Source: Clostridium sp.
GTDB lineage: Bacteria; Bacillota; Clostridia; Lachnospirales; Lachnospiraceae
DNA: 64,000 nucleotides
Reading direction: 5' to 3'
Assembly: GCA_023664385.1 (NCBI GenBank)
Contig: JAMPFU010000007.1
Location: 39,660 to 103,659 of the forward strand
The position numbers and the translations under genes are program-made. Positions within the stretch are counted from its first letter, which is position 1. The number at the start of each line of letters is the position of its first letter. Positions 37,599 through 47,096 of the stretch are shown piece after piece. Below the pieces are notes generated by a model. It had not been told where the DNA came from. It saw only the letters and a program-made list of their open reading frames with translations, and did not search any database.

Positions 37599-38726
37599 TT
37601 ATAATCTGCCTTTAAAATCCTCATAGGAAAACATCTTATGTAAACTGATTGTGTCTCCCTCCTTAATATAGATCGCAGGCAGGGGCATACCATTAAAGGT
37701 ATTATTTTTTACCATTGTATAAATAGCCATGTCAGTAAACACAAGTCTGTCTCCAACAGCAAGCGGTTTATCAAAGGAATAGTCGCCGATGATATCTCCT
37801 GCAAGGCACGTCGGCCCACCCAGACGATAGGTATATTTCTTTTCCTTTGGCATTCCCGATCCTAAAATCATAGGTCTATAGGGCATCTCAAGTACATCGG
37901 GCATATGACATGCCGCCGAGACATCAGCTATGGCGATATTTATCCCATTATTCATAATCTCACGAATGTCCGTCAGGAGATAACCTGCATTGAAAGCCAC
38001 AGCCTCTCCCGGCTCTATATATACCTCCAGCTCATACGTTTCCCTGAGACGTTTCACACGCTCCACGAGAAGCTGGATGTTATATCCCTCTTTTGTAATG
38101 TGATGGCCGCCCCCTATATTGATCCATGCAAGCCTTTTTAAGTATGCACCAAATTTTTCCTCAACCACATCTAACGTCCTTGCCAGCACCTCTGCGCCCT
38201 GTTCACACATTGTATGAAAATGGATTCCACTAATTCCCGTCATATCCATTTTGTCGAGGTCAGCCTTTTTCGTTCCAAGCCTTGACCCGGTTATACAGGG
38301 ATTGTAAATGTCAGTTTCTATCTCCGAATACTCAGGATTAATTCTGATGCCGCATTTTATGCTTCTTTCCGAAGCCTTTACCTTGCCCTTAAAACGCTCC
38401 CACTGTGCAGGCGTATTAAACACGATATGGTCGGCAAATGTTACAAGCTCAGCAATTTCCTCCTCGCCATATGCGGGCGAGAAAACATGAACCTCCTTAT
38501 CGGGCATCTCCTCGTGTCCAAGCCTTGCCTCATAAAGTCCGCTTGCAGTTGTTCCACAAAGGTATTCGCCCATAAACGGGTACAGTGCATATGCAGAAAA
38601 TGCCTTTTGCGCCAAAAGTATTTTTGCACCGCTTTTGCTTTGTACGTCAGAAAGCATTTCCAAGTTGGATTTCAGCTTATCCTTGTCTATGATATATGCA
38701 GGGGTTTTTATATTATCGTAATTCAT
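37599..38726 (-). CDS. nspC: Carboxynorspermidine/carboxyspermidine decarboxylase
   Basis: This PLP enzyme removes CO2 from carboxyspermidine or carboxynorspermidine to give the triamine. The 375-aa protein (alanine-racemase fold) has the PLP Lys in ILLAQKAFSAYALYP, the STFK-like GTTASGLYEA, GIHFHTMCEQGAEVL, NIGGGHHI, YIEPGEAV and GGPTCLAGD. The ATG at 38726 has GGAGAAAG just upstream, overlapping the pepP end; a longer frame upstream lies inside pepP and is ignored. Its partner dehydrogenase is at 43406-44608. Confidence 0.94.
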   Translation of the reverse strand: MNYDNIKTPAYIIDKDKLKSNLEMLSDVQSKSGAKILLAQKAFSAYALYPFMGEYLCGTTASGLYEARLGHEEMPDKEVHVFSPAYGEEEIAELVTFADHIVFNTPAQWERFKGKVKASERSIKCGIRINPEYSEIETDIYNPCITGSRLGTKKADLDKMDMTGISGIHFHTMCEQGAEVLARTLDVVEEKFGAYLKRLAWINIGGGHHITKEGYNIQLLVERVKRLRETYELEVYIEPGEAVAFNAGYLLTDIREIMNNGINIAIADVSAACHMPDVLEMPYRPMILGSGMPKEKKYTYRLGGPTCLAGDIIGDYSFDKPLAVGDRLVFTDMAIYTMVKNNTFNGMPLPAIYIKEGDTISLHKMFSYEDFKGRL

Positions 38727-38737
38727 TGCTTTCTCCA

Positions 38738-39829
38738 TTACAATATGATGAGTGCTTTGGTTGACGCTGCCAAATTCCGATATCCGTCCTCTGTTACGAT
38801 TATCATGTCCTCGATGCGGACGCCAAATTTGCCCGGCAGATAAATTCCCGGCTCTACGGTTATGCATACGCCCGGTTCGAGAATATAATCGCATTTTTGC
38901 GAAAATCTTGGTTCTTCATGGATGTAAAGACCCACGCCGTGTCCCAGCCCATGTCCAAAATAGTCTCCGTAGCCTGCGTCTGCAATTATGTTTCTTGCAA
39001 CGGCATCTACATCGGAGCATTTTGCGCCTACCTTAACAGCCTTTAATGCTTCCGTCTGTGCAAGCAATACCGTATTGTATACCGCAAGCTTTTCCCCCTC
39101 AGGCTCCTCACCCATAATTACCGTTCTCGTCATATCGGAGCAGTAGCCCTCGTAAATACAGCCAAAGTCCATTGTTACAAAGTCCCCTCTCGTTATGACT
39201 TTATCGGTCGGGACAGCATGGGGAAGTGATGAATGTTTGCCTGATGCTACGATTGTGTCAAAGCTAAGTCCCGATGCACCGAGGGACTTCATCGTGTATT
39301 CAAGCTCTAAGGCAGCCTCCTTTTCGGTCATGCCCTCCTCAATGAATGTCAGCATATGAGCAAATGCCTTATCGCCTATCGCCTCTGCCCTTGCAAGCCT
39401 CTCTACCTCATCAGCCGTTTTTACTCTCCGTAAATTGCTTACCGCATCATCAAGTCCGTTAAGCTCTGCCATATTCGTTAATTCCCGGCAGTATTTGTCA
39501 TACATGTTGTAGGATATGTGCAGATTTTCAAAGCCCACATTTAGTTTTCTCTTGGAATTATTAAAAAGTCCCTCCAAAAGCTCCCTGACGGTTTTGGCAT
39601 ATCCTTTAGACGCTATATCGATACATGTATAATCAGGTGCCTGTATCGTAACCATTTCCGTGTATCTTGAGTCGGTCAATATATATGCCGCACCACATGT
39701 TACAAGCATGCATCCCTCATGACCTGCATACCCTGATATAAAATGTATGTTATAGCCGTCTGTAAGAAGCAGGGCATCCTGCTTTTTTTCTTCCATTATT
39801 TTTCTTAAAACATCTATTTTGTCTTTCAT
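38738..39829 (-). CDS. Xaa-Pro aminopeptidase (M24 family)
   Basis: The 363-aa metallopeptidase cleaves the residue before proline. The creatinase-like N-terminal domain is followed by the pita-bread domain. Metal ligands can be placed in VTMDFGCIYEGYCSDMTRTV (two Asp), GHGLGHGVGLYIHEEPR (His), ITVEPGIYLP (Glu) and GVRIEDM (Glu). It is probably cytoplasmic since no signal peptide is present. Its stop codon directly precedes the ribosome site of nspC, so the polyamine decarboxylase is translated from the same message. Confidence 0.93.
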   Translation of the reverse strand: MKDKIDVLRKIMEEKKQDALLLTDGYNIHFISGYAGHEGCMLVTCGAAYILTDSRYTEMVTIQAPDYTCIDIASKGYAKTVRELLEGLFNNSKRKLNVGFENLHISYNMYDKYCRELTNMAELNGLDDAVSNLRRVKTADEVERLARAEAIGDKAFAHMLTFIEEGMTEKEAALELEYTMKSLGASGLSFDTIVASGKHSSLPHAVPTDKVITRGDFVTMDFGCIYEGYCSDMTRTVIMGEEPEGEKLAVYNTVLLAQTEALKAVKVGAKCSDVDAVARNIIADAGYGDYFGHGLGHGVGLYIHEEPRFSQKCDYILEPGVCITVEPGIYLPGKFGVRIEDMIIVTEDGYRNLAASTKALIIL

Positions 39830-39921
39830 GATAAAACTCCATTAATAAATATTACCACATTCAAATTTAACTTCACAATATAATCTAATTTACAAAGTAA
39901 ACGGGAAGCTTTGCCACATTT

Positions 39922-40845
39922 TTAATCCCACCAAAAATTCCAAACATAGCTGTATAATGTCATCAAGACATATCCTTCCATTCCACCCATGCCTACAACA
40001 TCAACGCAGAATATACTTTGCTCCTTTGCTATACTTTTTGCAGTTTCCATATCCGTAATCGGTTCATATAGATACATAAACAAGCTGTCATACGTAATCA
40101 ATGCCGGTAATACCCAATATTCATCATACCAATATTTACAAATAGCTATCATTTCATCTGTATTTGGGCAATTATTCCAACCACCAAACGGAACCCATGC
40201 AAAGACCTCATACGGTTTTTTTGTAGGCACCTGCAAAAGATAAATTTCCCCATAAAGCTCCTGTGCAGATGGCAAATACATTACATGGTTCGTTCCATAC
40301 GCCATCCACTCATCTATCATGTCATCATCCATTGAAAAAAAATCACTGTACTTTTTCTGTAATTCCTCATAAGCATTATCAAGCATTTGTTTTCCCGCAG
40401 AATGGTCATTTGAAAGGATTGTACTTATATATTCATCAGCACCGCCTGCCGATTCATAAGCTGATTCCACCTGTTCATTCAGTACATCATCCACTAATAC
40501 CAAAACCGGCGTATATCCTTTCGTCTTTCCATCAGCATAAGCTGCTTTGTAAATATCCGTCATTTCAAAGCAGTCCGCATCCGCATCAATTTTTATAGCT
40601 GTACAGTTAAATATCTTTTTCTCTGCAACATCTCCCGTTTCATCTGAAAGAGGATCCGTCTGCTCCTTGGCACTGCTGTTTTCCTCATTTGCAAAATCTA
40701 TGAATGTTAATTCAGTTGTTACGGCAGATGTTTTTTCTGTCTGTACATCGGTGGAAACGCTGGCATTATCATCTTTTTTATCATTATTACAGCCTGTAAG
40801 AACGCACAGTATAAGCACAGCAAAAAAAGTCTTCTTTATGTTCAT
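39922..40845 (-). CDS. Putative lipoprotein
   Basis: A signal peptide with lipobox LTGC (residues 1-19) leads to an acidic, Ser/Thr-rich linker and a globular domain of about 200 residues. That domain has EDYV-like acidic patches, DEYWVLPALITYD and several Trp/Tyr residues (VPFGGWNNCPNTDEM). It would be anchored to the outer side of the membrane. GGGAGG precedes the ATG at 40845. It lies between aroB and pepP with short gaps. No family is recognised. Confidence 0.65.
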   Translation of the reverse strand: MNIKKTFFAVLILCVLTGCNNDKKDDNASVSTDVQTEKTSAVTTELTFIDFANEENSSAKEQTDPLSDETGDVAEKKIFNCTAIKIDADADCFEMTDIYKAAYADGKTKGYTPVLVLVDDVLNEQVESAYESAGGADEYISTILSNDHSAGKQMLDNAYEELQKKYSDFFSMDDDMIDEWMAYGTNHVMYLPSAQELYGEIYLLQVPTKKPYEVFAWVPFGGWNNCPNTDEMIAICKYWYDEYWVLPALITYDSLFMYLYEPITDMETAKSIAKEQSIFCVDVVGMGGMEGYVLMTLYSYVWNFWWD

Positions 40846-40877
40846 ACACAATCCTCCCTATATTTTATAAAAGTCTA

Positions 40878-41990
40878 TTACATCCCCATGATAATTTCCC
40901 TTGCAACGCTTTCCTCTATCGGCGCAGCAAACACGCCCTCACTAAATTCAACCACAGCGCCGATTCCCTTTTGCAGGACAAATCTAAGGCGTCCGTCCCT
41001 TACTTTTTTATCGGTATACAGCTTTTTAACGAGTGCTTCCCTGTCGATATAATCCGGTATTTCCACAGGAAGCTGTGCCTTTTTCAGTAATGCAATAACC
41101 TCGTTTTGCTCGTCAAGGGAAACATATCCCAGCTTGTTCGCTAATTTCACCTGCGCCACCATGCCGATTGACACGGCTTCTCCGTGAAGCAGCCTGTAAT
41201 CACTTACGGTTTCTATTGCCCTGCCAACAGTGTGTCCAAGATTAAGAATTTCTCTAAGCCCGCTTTCACGCTCGTCCTTCATAACAACCTGATATTTTAT
41301 CCTGCAATTTTCATTTGCGATATGCTCACAAACAGCTCGGTCAAAGGAAAGGATGTCCTCCATATGCTCGTTTAAATAATCAAAAAAATCCCTGCTGTCA
41401 AGGCATGCGTGCTTTATTGTTTCTGCAAGTCCACTATAGAGCTGTTTCTGCGGCAGGGTTTTCCATGCTTCTATATCTATGTATACCTTTTTTGGCTGAT
41501 TGAACAGTCCAATTAAATTTGTTGCCAAAGGGGTGTCAACTGCCGTTTTCCCTCCAATTGAGGCGTCTGCTGCGGAAAGCAGCGTGGTTGAGTAATTGAT
41601 AAATGGTACACCTCTGCCAAAGGTTCCTGCAACAAAGCCTGCTAAATCAGACACGACGCCGCCGCCTATGGCAAGAATACAGCAATCCCTGCGATAACCC
41701 TTTTCAAGCATTGCGTCCTCAATTTCCTCTTTTGTCTTTCTCGTCTTACTTTTTTCTCCTGCCTCAAAGGAAAAAAGGTCCACGCAAAAGCCCTCGTCCT
41801 CAAGCCTTTGCAAAATATCCTTCGCATACAGCTCCTTGACAATACTGTCAGTAATTACGGCAAGCTTTTTTATATTCCCCACCAAGCCGCTTTTTATATC
41901 TGAAACCAATTTATCTGCCAATCCAAAACCTATTTCTATATCGTAGCTGTCATCCACAACTCTTTTTAGTTCAACATTAAATATCGCCAT
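40878..41990 (-). CDS. aroB: 3-dehydroquinate synthase
   Basis: AroB makes 3-dehydroquinate in the shikimate pathway using NAD and zinc. The 370-aa protein has IGGGVVSDLAGFVAGTFGRG, TTLLSAADASIGGKTAVD and the zinc ligands Glu190 (GLAETIKHA), His253 (NLGHTVG) and His269 (LLHGEAVSIGM). The family block GHxxGHAIE reads GHTVGRAIE: the second His, an active-site residue in studied enzymes, is Arg257. It follows the MATE gene and has no aro neighbours. A related sugar-phosphate cyclase cannot be fully excluded. Confidence 0.88.
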   Translation of the reverse strand: MAIFNVELKRVVDDSYDIEIGFGLADKLVSDIKSGLVGNIKKLAVITDSIVKELYAKDILQRLEDEGFCVDLFSFEAGEKSKTRKTKEEIEDAMLEKGYRRDCCILAIGGGVVSDLAGFVAGTFGRGVPFINYSTTLLSAADASIGGKTAVDTPLATNLIGLFNQPKKVYIDIEAWKTLPQKQLYSGLAETIKHACLDSRDFFDYLNEHMEDILSFDRAVCEHIANENCRIKYQVVMKDERESGLREILNLGHTVGRAIETVSDYRLLHGEAVSIGMVAQVKLANKLGYVSLDEQNEVIALLKKAQLPVEIPDYIDREALVKKLYTDKKVRDGRLRFVLQKGIGAVVEFSEGVFAAPIEESVAREIIMGM

Positions 41991-42023
41991 AATTCACCTC
42001 CGCATAAACTTTTTTCGCAGTTT

Positions 42024-43379
42024 TCATGTTAATTGTCCATCTGCCCTATCCATTCTTTTTATGATTGTAAGCGTAATTCCTAACGCTATCAAAATGGAAA
42101 TAAAATCTGCCGAGCACTGCGCATAGATTGCGCCGTTCATTCCAAATAATCCGTCCAAAATGTAAAGCATAGGAATAAATGCAACACCCTGCCTGCATAG
42201 CGTAAGCACAAGCGATGGAAGTGCCTTTCCCATTCCCTGAAGCGTATTGACGCATAAGAACAAAATACCGATGACAGGACACGAAATTTGAAGCGCCATC
42301 ATCATTTTAATTCCTGTGTCAACAACATCAGGCTTATCAATAAAGCTGCTTATAATGCCCTCACGGAACACTGCCAGTAATACGGTAAGTGCAGTTCCCA
42401 TTACAATTGCACAAAGCGCAGTAAATTTAAAGACGGATTTCAGCCTCTTTTTGTTGCCTGCACCATAGCTGTAGCCGATAAGCGGCTGTATTCCCGTACA
42501 TAGTCCTATCTGTAAAAGCACGGCAAGCATATTTGCCTTCATTGCAACGCCCATTCCTGCAACAGGGATGTCGCCATATTTGCCGAGAACATTATTTAAC
42601 AGTATATTTGCAACACTCATAAGCATATTATTTAAGGATGCAGGTACTCCTATGGCAAGAACACTAAACGCAATATTTTCCCTTGCTGAAAAATACTTTA
42701 GTCTTATGGAAAGTGCAGTATTTTTTTTGAAAATAAAGTAACCAATGTAAAAAATGCTTGCACATACATTTCCGATAACGGTGGCGATTGCAGCGCCCTT
42801 AACCCCCATGTCAAGCGCCAGTATCATAATCGGGTCAAGTATGATGTTGACTACTGTTCCGATGAGATTTCCAATCATGGAGGATTTTGTTGCACCCTCC
42901 CCTCTTACAATATTGCCAAATGCAGTGGCAAACATAATAAAAGGCGCGCCATAAGCAACATAGGTAAGGTACTCCCTTGCATAGTCTATCGTGTTCGGAC
43001 TTGCCTTTATGATTTTCAAAATCCCGTCCATACAAGTCATAAACAGAATTATCATAATAACTCCGATGCAAACGGAGCTGTAGCAGCAAAACGCTGAAAT
43101 TTTTTTCGCACGTGCATCATTTTTTTCTCCAAGCGCTCTTGATATGGACGAACAGCCGCCTATGCCAAACAGATTGCCAAGCGCCATAAAAAGCATGAAT
43201 ACAGGCGTGGCAAGAGAAACCGCCGCCACCTGCATTTCATCGTTTGTTTTTCCTATAAAATATGTGTCTGCCATGTTATATACGACTACAACAAGCATTG
43301 ATATTATAGTGGGAATTGCCATAGTAAATACGGCTTTTCTCACTGGTGCATTTTCAAATATTTCTTTTCTGTCGTTCAT
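42024..43379 (-). CDS. MATE family efflux transporter
   Basis: The 451-aa protein has 12 membrane segments and MATE features: PTIISMLVVVVYNMADTYFI in segment 1, FGIGGCSSISRALGEKND, GNIVRGEGATKSSMIGNLIG and MVILDPIMI-like NIILDPIMILALDMGVKGAA. The second half repeats the pattern (GIQPLIGYSYGAGNKKR, NTLQGMGKALPSLVLTLCRQ). It would export a cation-like compound with Na+ or H+. It lies 27 bases after the carboxyspermidine dehydrogenase gene in the polyamine operon, so a polyamine or a pathway by-product is a plausible cargo; this is inference. Confidence 0.9.
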   Translation of the reverse strand: MNDRKEIFENAPVRKAVFTMAIPTIISMLVVVVYNMADTYFIGKTNDEMQVAAVSLATPVFMLFMALGNLFGIGGCSSISRALGEKNDARAKKISAFCCYSSVCIGVIMIILFMTCMDGILKIIKASPNTIDYAREYLTYVAYGAPFIMFATAFGNIVRGEGATKSSMIGNLIGTVVNIILDPIMILALDMGVKGAAIATVIGNVCASIFYIGYFIFKKNTALSIRLKYFSARENIAFSVLAIGVPASLNNMLMSVANILLNNVLGKYGDIPVAGMGVAMKANMLAVLLQIGLCTGIQPLIGYSYGAGNKKRLKSVFKFTALCAIVMGTALTVLLAVFREGIISSFIDKPDVVDTGIKMMMALQISCPVIGILFLCVNTLQGMGKALPSLVLTLCRQGVAFIPMLYILDGLFGMNGAIYAQCSADFISILIALGITLTIIKRMDRADGQLT

Positions 43380-43405
43380 TTTTTTGCCTTTCTAAACCTA
43401 AACTA

Positions 43406-44608
43406 TTATTCAACCATAACAGGCTCAAAATTCTCCTTCCAAGGAAGCCCCCACCTGTTAAGCGCCTCCATAAACGGATCAGGGTCAAATTCCTCCACAT
43501 TGTAAACCCCCGGCTTACACCATGTACCGTTCATGACAAGCATAGCGCCAATCATTGCAGGAACGCCGGTTGTGTAAGATATTGCCTGCGAGCCTACCTC
43601 CTTGTAACATTCCTGGTGGTCGCATATATTATAAACATAGTAATGCTTTTCCTGTCCATCCTTTGTTCCCTTAAAGATACAGCCTATATTTGTCTTTCCC
43701 ACGGTTCTCGGTCCAAGGGACGCAGGGTCAGGAAGCACCGCCTTTAAAAACTGTAACGGCACAATTTCCCTGCCCTCATACATGATAGGCTCAATGGAGG
43801 TCATTCCCACATTTTCAAGACATTTTAAATGTGTGAGATAACTCTCCCCAAATGTCATAAAAAATCGTATGCGCTTTATTCCTTTTATATTGATTCCGAG
43901 AGACTCAAGCTCCTCATGGTGCAAAAGATACATATCCTTTCTTCCTACCCCGTCAAAGTCGTACTCCCTCTTTATTTCCATAGGCTCAGTTTCAACCCAT
44001 TTTCCGTTTTCCCAATAGCTTCCCTTTGCGCTTACCTCACGTATATTTATCTCAGGATTAAAGTTTGTGGCAAACGGATAGCCATGGTCGCCTCCGTTGC
44101 AGTCGAGTATGTCAATCTCATGTATCTCATCAAAATGATGCTTTGCCGCATAAGCAGAAAATACGCCCGTTACACCGGGGTCAAAGCCACAGCCAAGAAG
44201 CGCCATGATTCCCGCCTTTTCAAAACGCTCCCTGTAAGCCCACTGCCAGCTATATTCAAATTTTGCAGTGTCCTCAGGCTCGTAATTTGCAGTATCAAGG
44301 TAATGCGTCTTTGTTGCAAGACAGGCATCCATAATTGTAAGATCCTGATACGGAAGGGCAATATTCATTACAATGTCCGGCTTGTAGGAATCAATAAGCT
44401 GTATCAGCTCGTCCACGTTGTCAGCGTCAATCTTTGCAGTTGTTATCTTTGTTGTGGTAGTACCCTGAAGCTTGTCACGAAGTGCATCACACTTTGATTT
44501 TGTTCTGCTTGCTATACATATCTCCTGAAATACCTCACTATTTTGACAGCATTTGTGGACAACAACTCCTGCCACGCCTCCTGCTCCAATGATAAGCGCT
44601 CGTCCCAT
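43406..44608 (-). CDS. Carboxynorspermidine/carboxyspermidine dehydrogenase (saccharopine dehydrogenase family)
   Basis: This enzyme condenses putrescine or diaminopropane with aspartate semialdehyde and reduces the product with NADPH. The 400-aa protein starts MGRALIIGAGGVAGVVVHKC (Rossmann fold). It has IASRTKSKCDAL, LDTANYEPEDTAKFEYSWQW, ALLGCGFDPGVTGVFSAYA and DILDCNGGDHGYPFATNFNP, which are specific to the carboxynorspermidine synthase branch. AAAGGAGG precedes the ATG. Together with nspC (37599-38726) it gives spermidine from putrescine without S-adenosylmethionine. Confidence 0.93.
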   Translation of the reverse strand: MGRALIIGAGGVAGVVVHKCCQNSEVFQEICIASRTKSKCDALRDKLQGTTTTKITTAKIDADNVDELIQLIDSYKPDIVMNIALPYQDLTIMDACLATKTHYLDTANYEPEDTAKFEYSWQWAYRERFEKAGIMALLGCGFDPGVTGVFSAYAAKHHFDEIHEIDILDCNGGDHGYPFATNFNPEINIREVSAKGSYWENGKWVETEPMEIKREYDFDGVGRKDMYLLHHEELESLGINIKGIKRIRFFMTFGESYLTHLKCLENVGMTSIEPIMYEGREIVPLQFLKAVLPDPASLGPRTVGKTNIGCIFKGTKDGQEKHYYVYNICDHQECYKEVGSQAISYTTGVPAMIGAMLVMNGTWCKPGVYNVEEFDPDPFMEALNRWGLPWKENFEPVMVE

Positions 44609-44694
44609 ATTATGTAAACCTCCTTTGTTATACCATTCTGTTTGTTCCTATCAAATAATGATAAAACCCAACAGCTTGAAAATAATCACCTGAT

Positions 44695-45543
44695 TTATTC
44701 AAGTCCCAACAGCTCCTTAACATAAGTCGGCAGATAAAATGCGCCCTTATGTAAATCCGTATTGTAATACTTTGTTTTTATCCCTCTCTTTTTCCATTCC
44801 TCCTTGTTCATGTCATCAATTGGATGATATTTTTTGGAGGCAAAGCCGAACAGCCAGTGTCCCGAAGGATATGACGGAATGTGGCACTGATATATCATGC
44901 TGCATTCAAATGCTGACTGAATATTTCTATGTGCAAGCTGTACACTTTTTGCATGTTGCCTGTAAAATGGACTTTCATGCTGGTTAATCAAAATCCCATC
45001 GGATTTCAGCGCATTCCAGCATATGCCGTAAAACTCCCTTGTGAAAAGCCCTTCTGCCGGTCCGTATGGGTCGGCACAGTCAACGATAATTAAATCATAT
45101 TTATCTCTCACCATTCTTGCAAACCTGATGCCCTCCTCAAAATAGATTGATACCCGCGGGTCATCTAATTTGGCAGATAATTCAGGCAAATACTGTCTGC
45201 TTACCTCCACAAGCTTTGAATCAAGCTCAGCCACATCTATTGTTTCTATTGTATCATACTTTGTAAGCTCCCTTACCGTTCCTCCGTCGCCGCCGCCTAT
45301 TACGAGAACGGTTTTTATGTCAGGGTGAACCGCCATAGGCACATGGACAACCATCTCGTGGTAAACAAACTCATCTCTCTCCGTCGTAAAAAGCTCGCCG
45401 TCAAGCACAAGCACCTTTCCATAATCCTTTGTTTTTAAAATTTCTATCTGCTGAAAATAGCTTTTCTCAGAAAAAAGCTGTTTTTCAACCTTCATGGAAA
45501 ATCTTACATTGTCCGTATGATTATCCGTATACCATAAATCCAT
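44695..45543 (-). CDS. speE: Spermidine synthase-like aminopropyltransferase
   Basis: The 282-aa protein has the family N-terminal strand domain with SYFQQIEILKTKDYGKVLVL and the methyltransferase-like core with VLVIGGGDGGTVREL. DLIIVDCADPYGPAEGLFTR contains the catalytic Asp. It should move an aminopropyl group from decarboxylated S-adenosylmethionine to putrescine. No S-adenosylmethionine decarboxylase gene is seen in the window, whereas the alternative carboxyspermidine route is complete. GGGGTG serves as ribosome site. It lies 21 bases after speA. Confidence 0.92.
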   Translation of the reverse strand: MDLWYTDNHTDNVRFSMKVEKQLFSEKSYFQQIEILKTKDYGKVLVLDGELFTTERDEFVYHEMVVHVPMAVHPDIKTVLVIGGGDGGTVRELTKYDTIETIDVAELDSKLVEVSRQYLPELSAKLDDPRVSIYFEEGIRFARMVRDKYDLIIVDCADPYGPAEGLFTREFYGICWNALKSDGILINQHESPFYRQHAKSVQLAHRNIQSAFECSMIYQCHIPSYPSGHWLFGFASKKYHPIDDMNKEEWKKRGIKTKYYNTDLHKGAFYLPTYVKELLGLE

Positions 45544-45564
45544 ATTTTCACCCCGTTTCCACCA

Positions 45565-47028
45565 CTATTTTTGCTCTGCCACTACATTTAGGTATTCCAT
45601 GCTCATGTCCTCTGTGCCAAGCATCATACAGCCCTTTTCCTTCGCATAAAACGTATAGCTTAGAATATCCTTTGTCACACGCTCGCCCGGTGCAAGAATC
45701 GGGATCCCCGGAGGATAGCACATTACAAACTCACTGCATATCCGATTTTCGCTTTCGGCAAGCTTAACTGATTCCGTATCAGCATAAAATGCCTTCTGAG
45801 GCGGCATGATAACCTGCGGGTCTATATACTCCTGGTCGAACATCCCCTTTGTGCTTTGCTGGTGATTTCGCTTTATCTCCGAGAGTGCCGCAATCAGCCT
45901 TTCTATCTCAATGCGTCTTTCGCCGCCTGAAACTATGGCAAGTATGTTTCCTATGTCGCCAAACTCTATCTGTATTCCGTATTCGTCACGCAGGAAATCG
46001 TAAACCTCTATTCCTGCAAGCCCAATGTCCTTTGTGTGTATGGAAAGCTTTATCGGGTCAAAATCAAATATATCCTTTCCGTTTATCAGCTCCCTGCCAA
46101 ACGCATAGTAGCCTCCAATCTGATTCATTTCACCTCTTGCATAGGTGGCAAGCTCCTTCGCCTTTGCATATATCTCCCTGCCGTTTTTATAAAGATTTCT
46201 CCTTGCAATGTCAAGAGAGGAAAGCAGAAGATAGGAGGCGCTTGTTGTCTGCGTAAGATTAATAACCTGCCGCACATAATCAGGATTTACGGTGTTTTTG
46301 GTAAGCAGCACAGAGCTCTGCGTCAGCGAACCACCCGTCTTGTGCATGCTCACGGAGGACATATCAGCGCCTGCCTCCATTGCCGAGATAGGAAGGTCGT
46401 CTCCAAAATAAAAATGCGTGCCGTGCGCCTCATCTGCAAGCACAAGCATACCATGCTCATGTGCAAATTTTACGATATTAACAATATCAGAGCATATACC
46501 ATAATATGTAGGGTTATTTACCATAACCGCCTTAGCGTCAGGATTTTCCTCTATGGCTTTTTTCACATCCTCGAAATCCATGCCGAGCGGTATACCAAGC
46601 TTTTTATCTATACCGGGATTCACGTAGACGGGAACCGCACCGTTTATAACAAGTGCATTTATCGCTGAACGGTGGACATTTCTCGGCATTATAATTTTGT
46701 CTCCCGTTTTACAGGTTGACATAATCATAGCCTGAACTGCCGCCGTAGTACCGTTTGCTATAAAAAATGCCTCGTCTGCCCCGAAAAGCTCCGCAGTTAA
46801 AACCTGCGCGTCCCTTATCACCGATGACGGATGACAAAGGTTGTCAAGGGGCTTCATGGAATTTACGTCAAGCTTAACGCATGTCTCTCCAAGGTATTTT
46901 TTTAAATCCTTGTTTCCCCGTCCTCCCTTGTGTCCAGGCACATCAAAATGAACAAGCCTGTCTAGCGCCTGTTTTTCAAGTGCCTCAAAAATTGGAAGTG
47001 ACTCCTGACTTAATAAATGATTATCCAA
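45565..47028 (-). CDS. speA: Arginine decarboxylase (aspartate aminotransferase fold)
   Basis: The 487-aa PLP enzyme belongs to the Orn/Lys/Arg decarboxylase family of Bacillus SpeA type. It has FDVPGHKGGRG, ANGTTAAVQAMIM, NNPTYYGICSDI, LADEAHGTH and the PLP Lys in SVSMHKTGGSLTQSS, plus CYPPGIPILAPGE near the end. The agmatine genes next to it argue for arginine as substrate, giving agmatine. The start is a TTG at 47028 with GGAG about eight bases upstream. Spacing to speE is 21 bases. Confidence 0.92.
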   Translation of the reverse strand: MDNHLLSQESLPIFEALEKQALDRLVHFDVPGHKGGRGNKDLKKYLGETCVKLDVNSMKPLDNLCHPSSVIRDAQVLTAELFGADEAFFIANGTTAAVQAMIMSTCKTGDKIIMPRNVHRSAINALVINGAVPVYVNPGIDKKLGIPLGMDFEDVKKAIEENPDAKAVMVNNPTYYGICSDIVNIVKFAHEHGMLVLADEAHGTHFYFGDDLPISAMEAGADMSSVSMHKTGGSLTQSSVLLTKNTVNPDYVRQVINLTQTTSASYLLLSSLDIARRNLYKNGREIYAKAKELATYARGEMNQIGGYYAFGRELINGKDIFDFDPIKLSIHTKDIGLAGIEVYDFLRDEYGIQIEFGDIGNILAIVSGGERRIEIERLIAALSEIKRNHQQSTKGMFDQEYIDPQVIMPPQKAFYADTESVKLAESENRICSEFVMCYPPGIPILAPGERVTKDILSYTFYAKEKGCMMLGTEDMSMEYLNVVAEQK

Positions 47029-47096
47029 CTCTTATCTCCTATTTTCTATCGTGATTTTACGCTGTGAGACGGCATATGCCACATCACTGTATCTTA

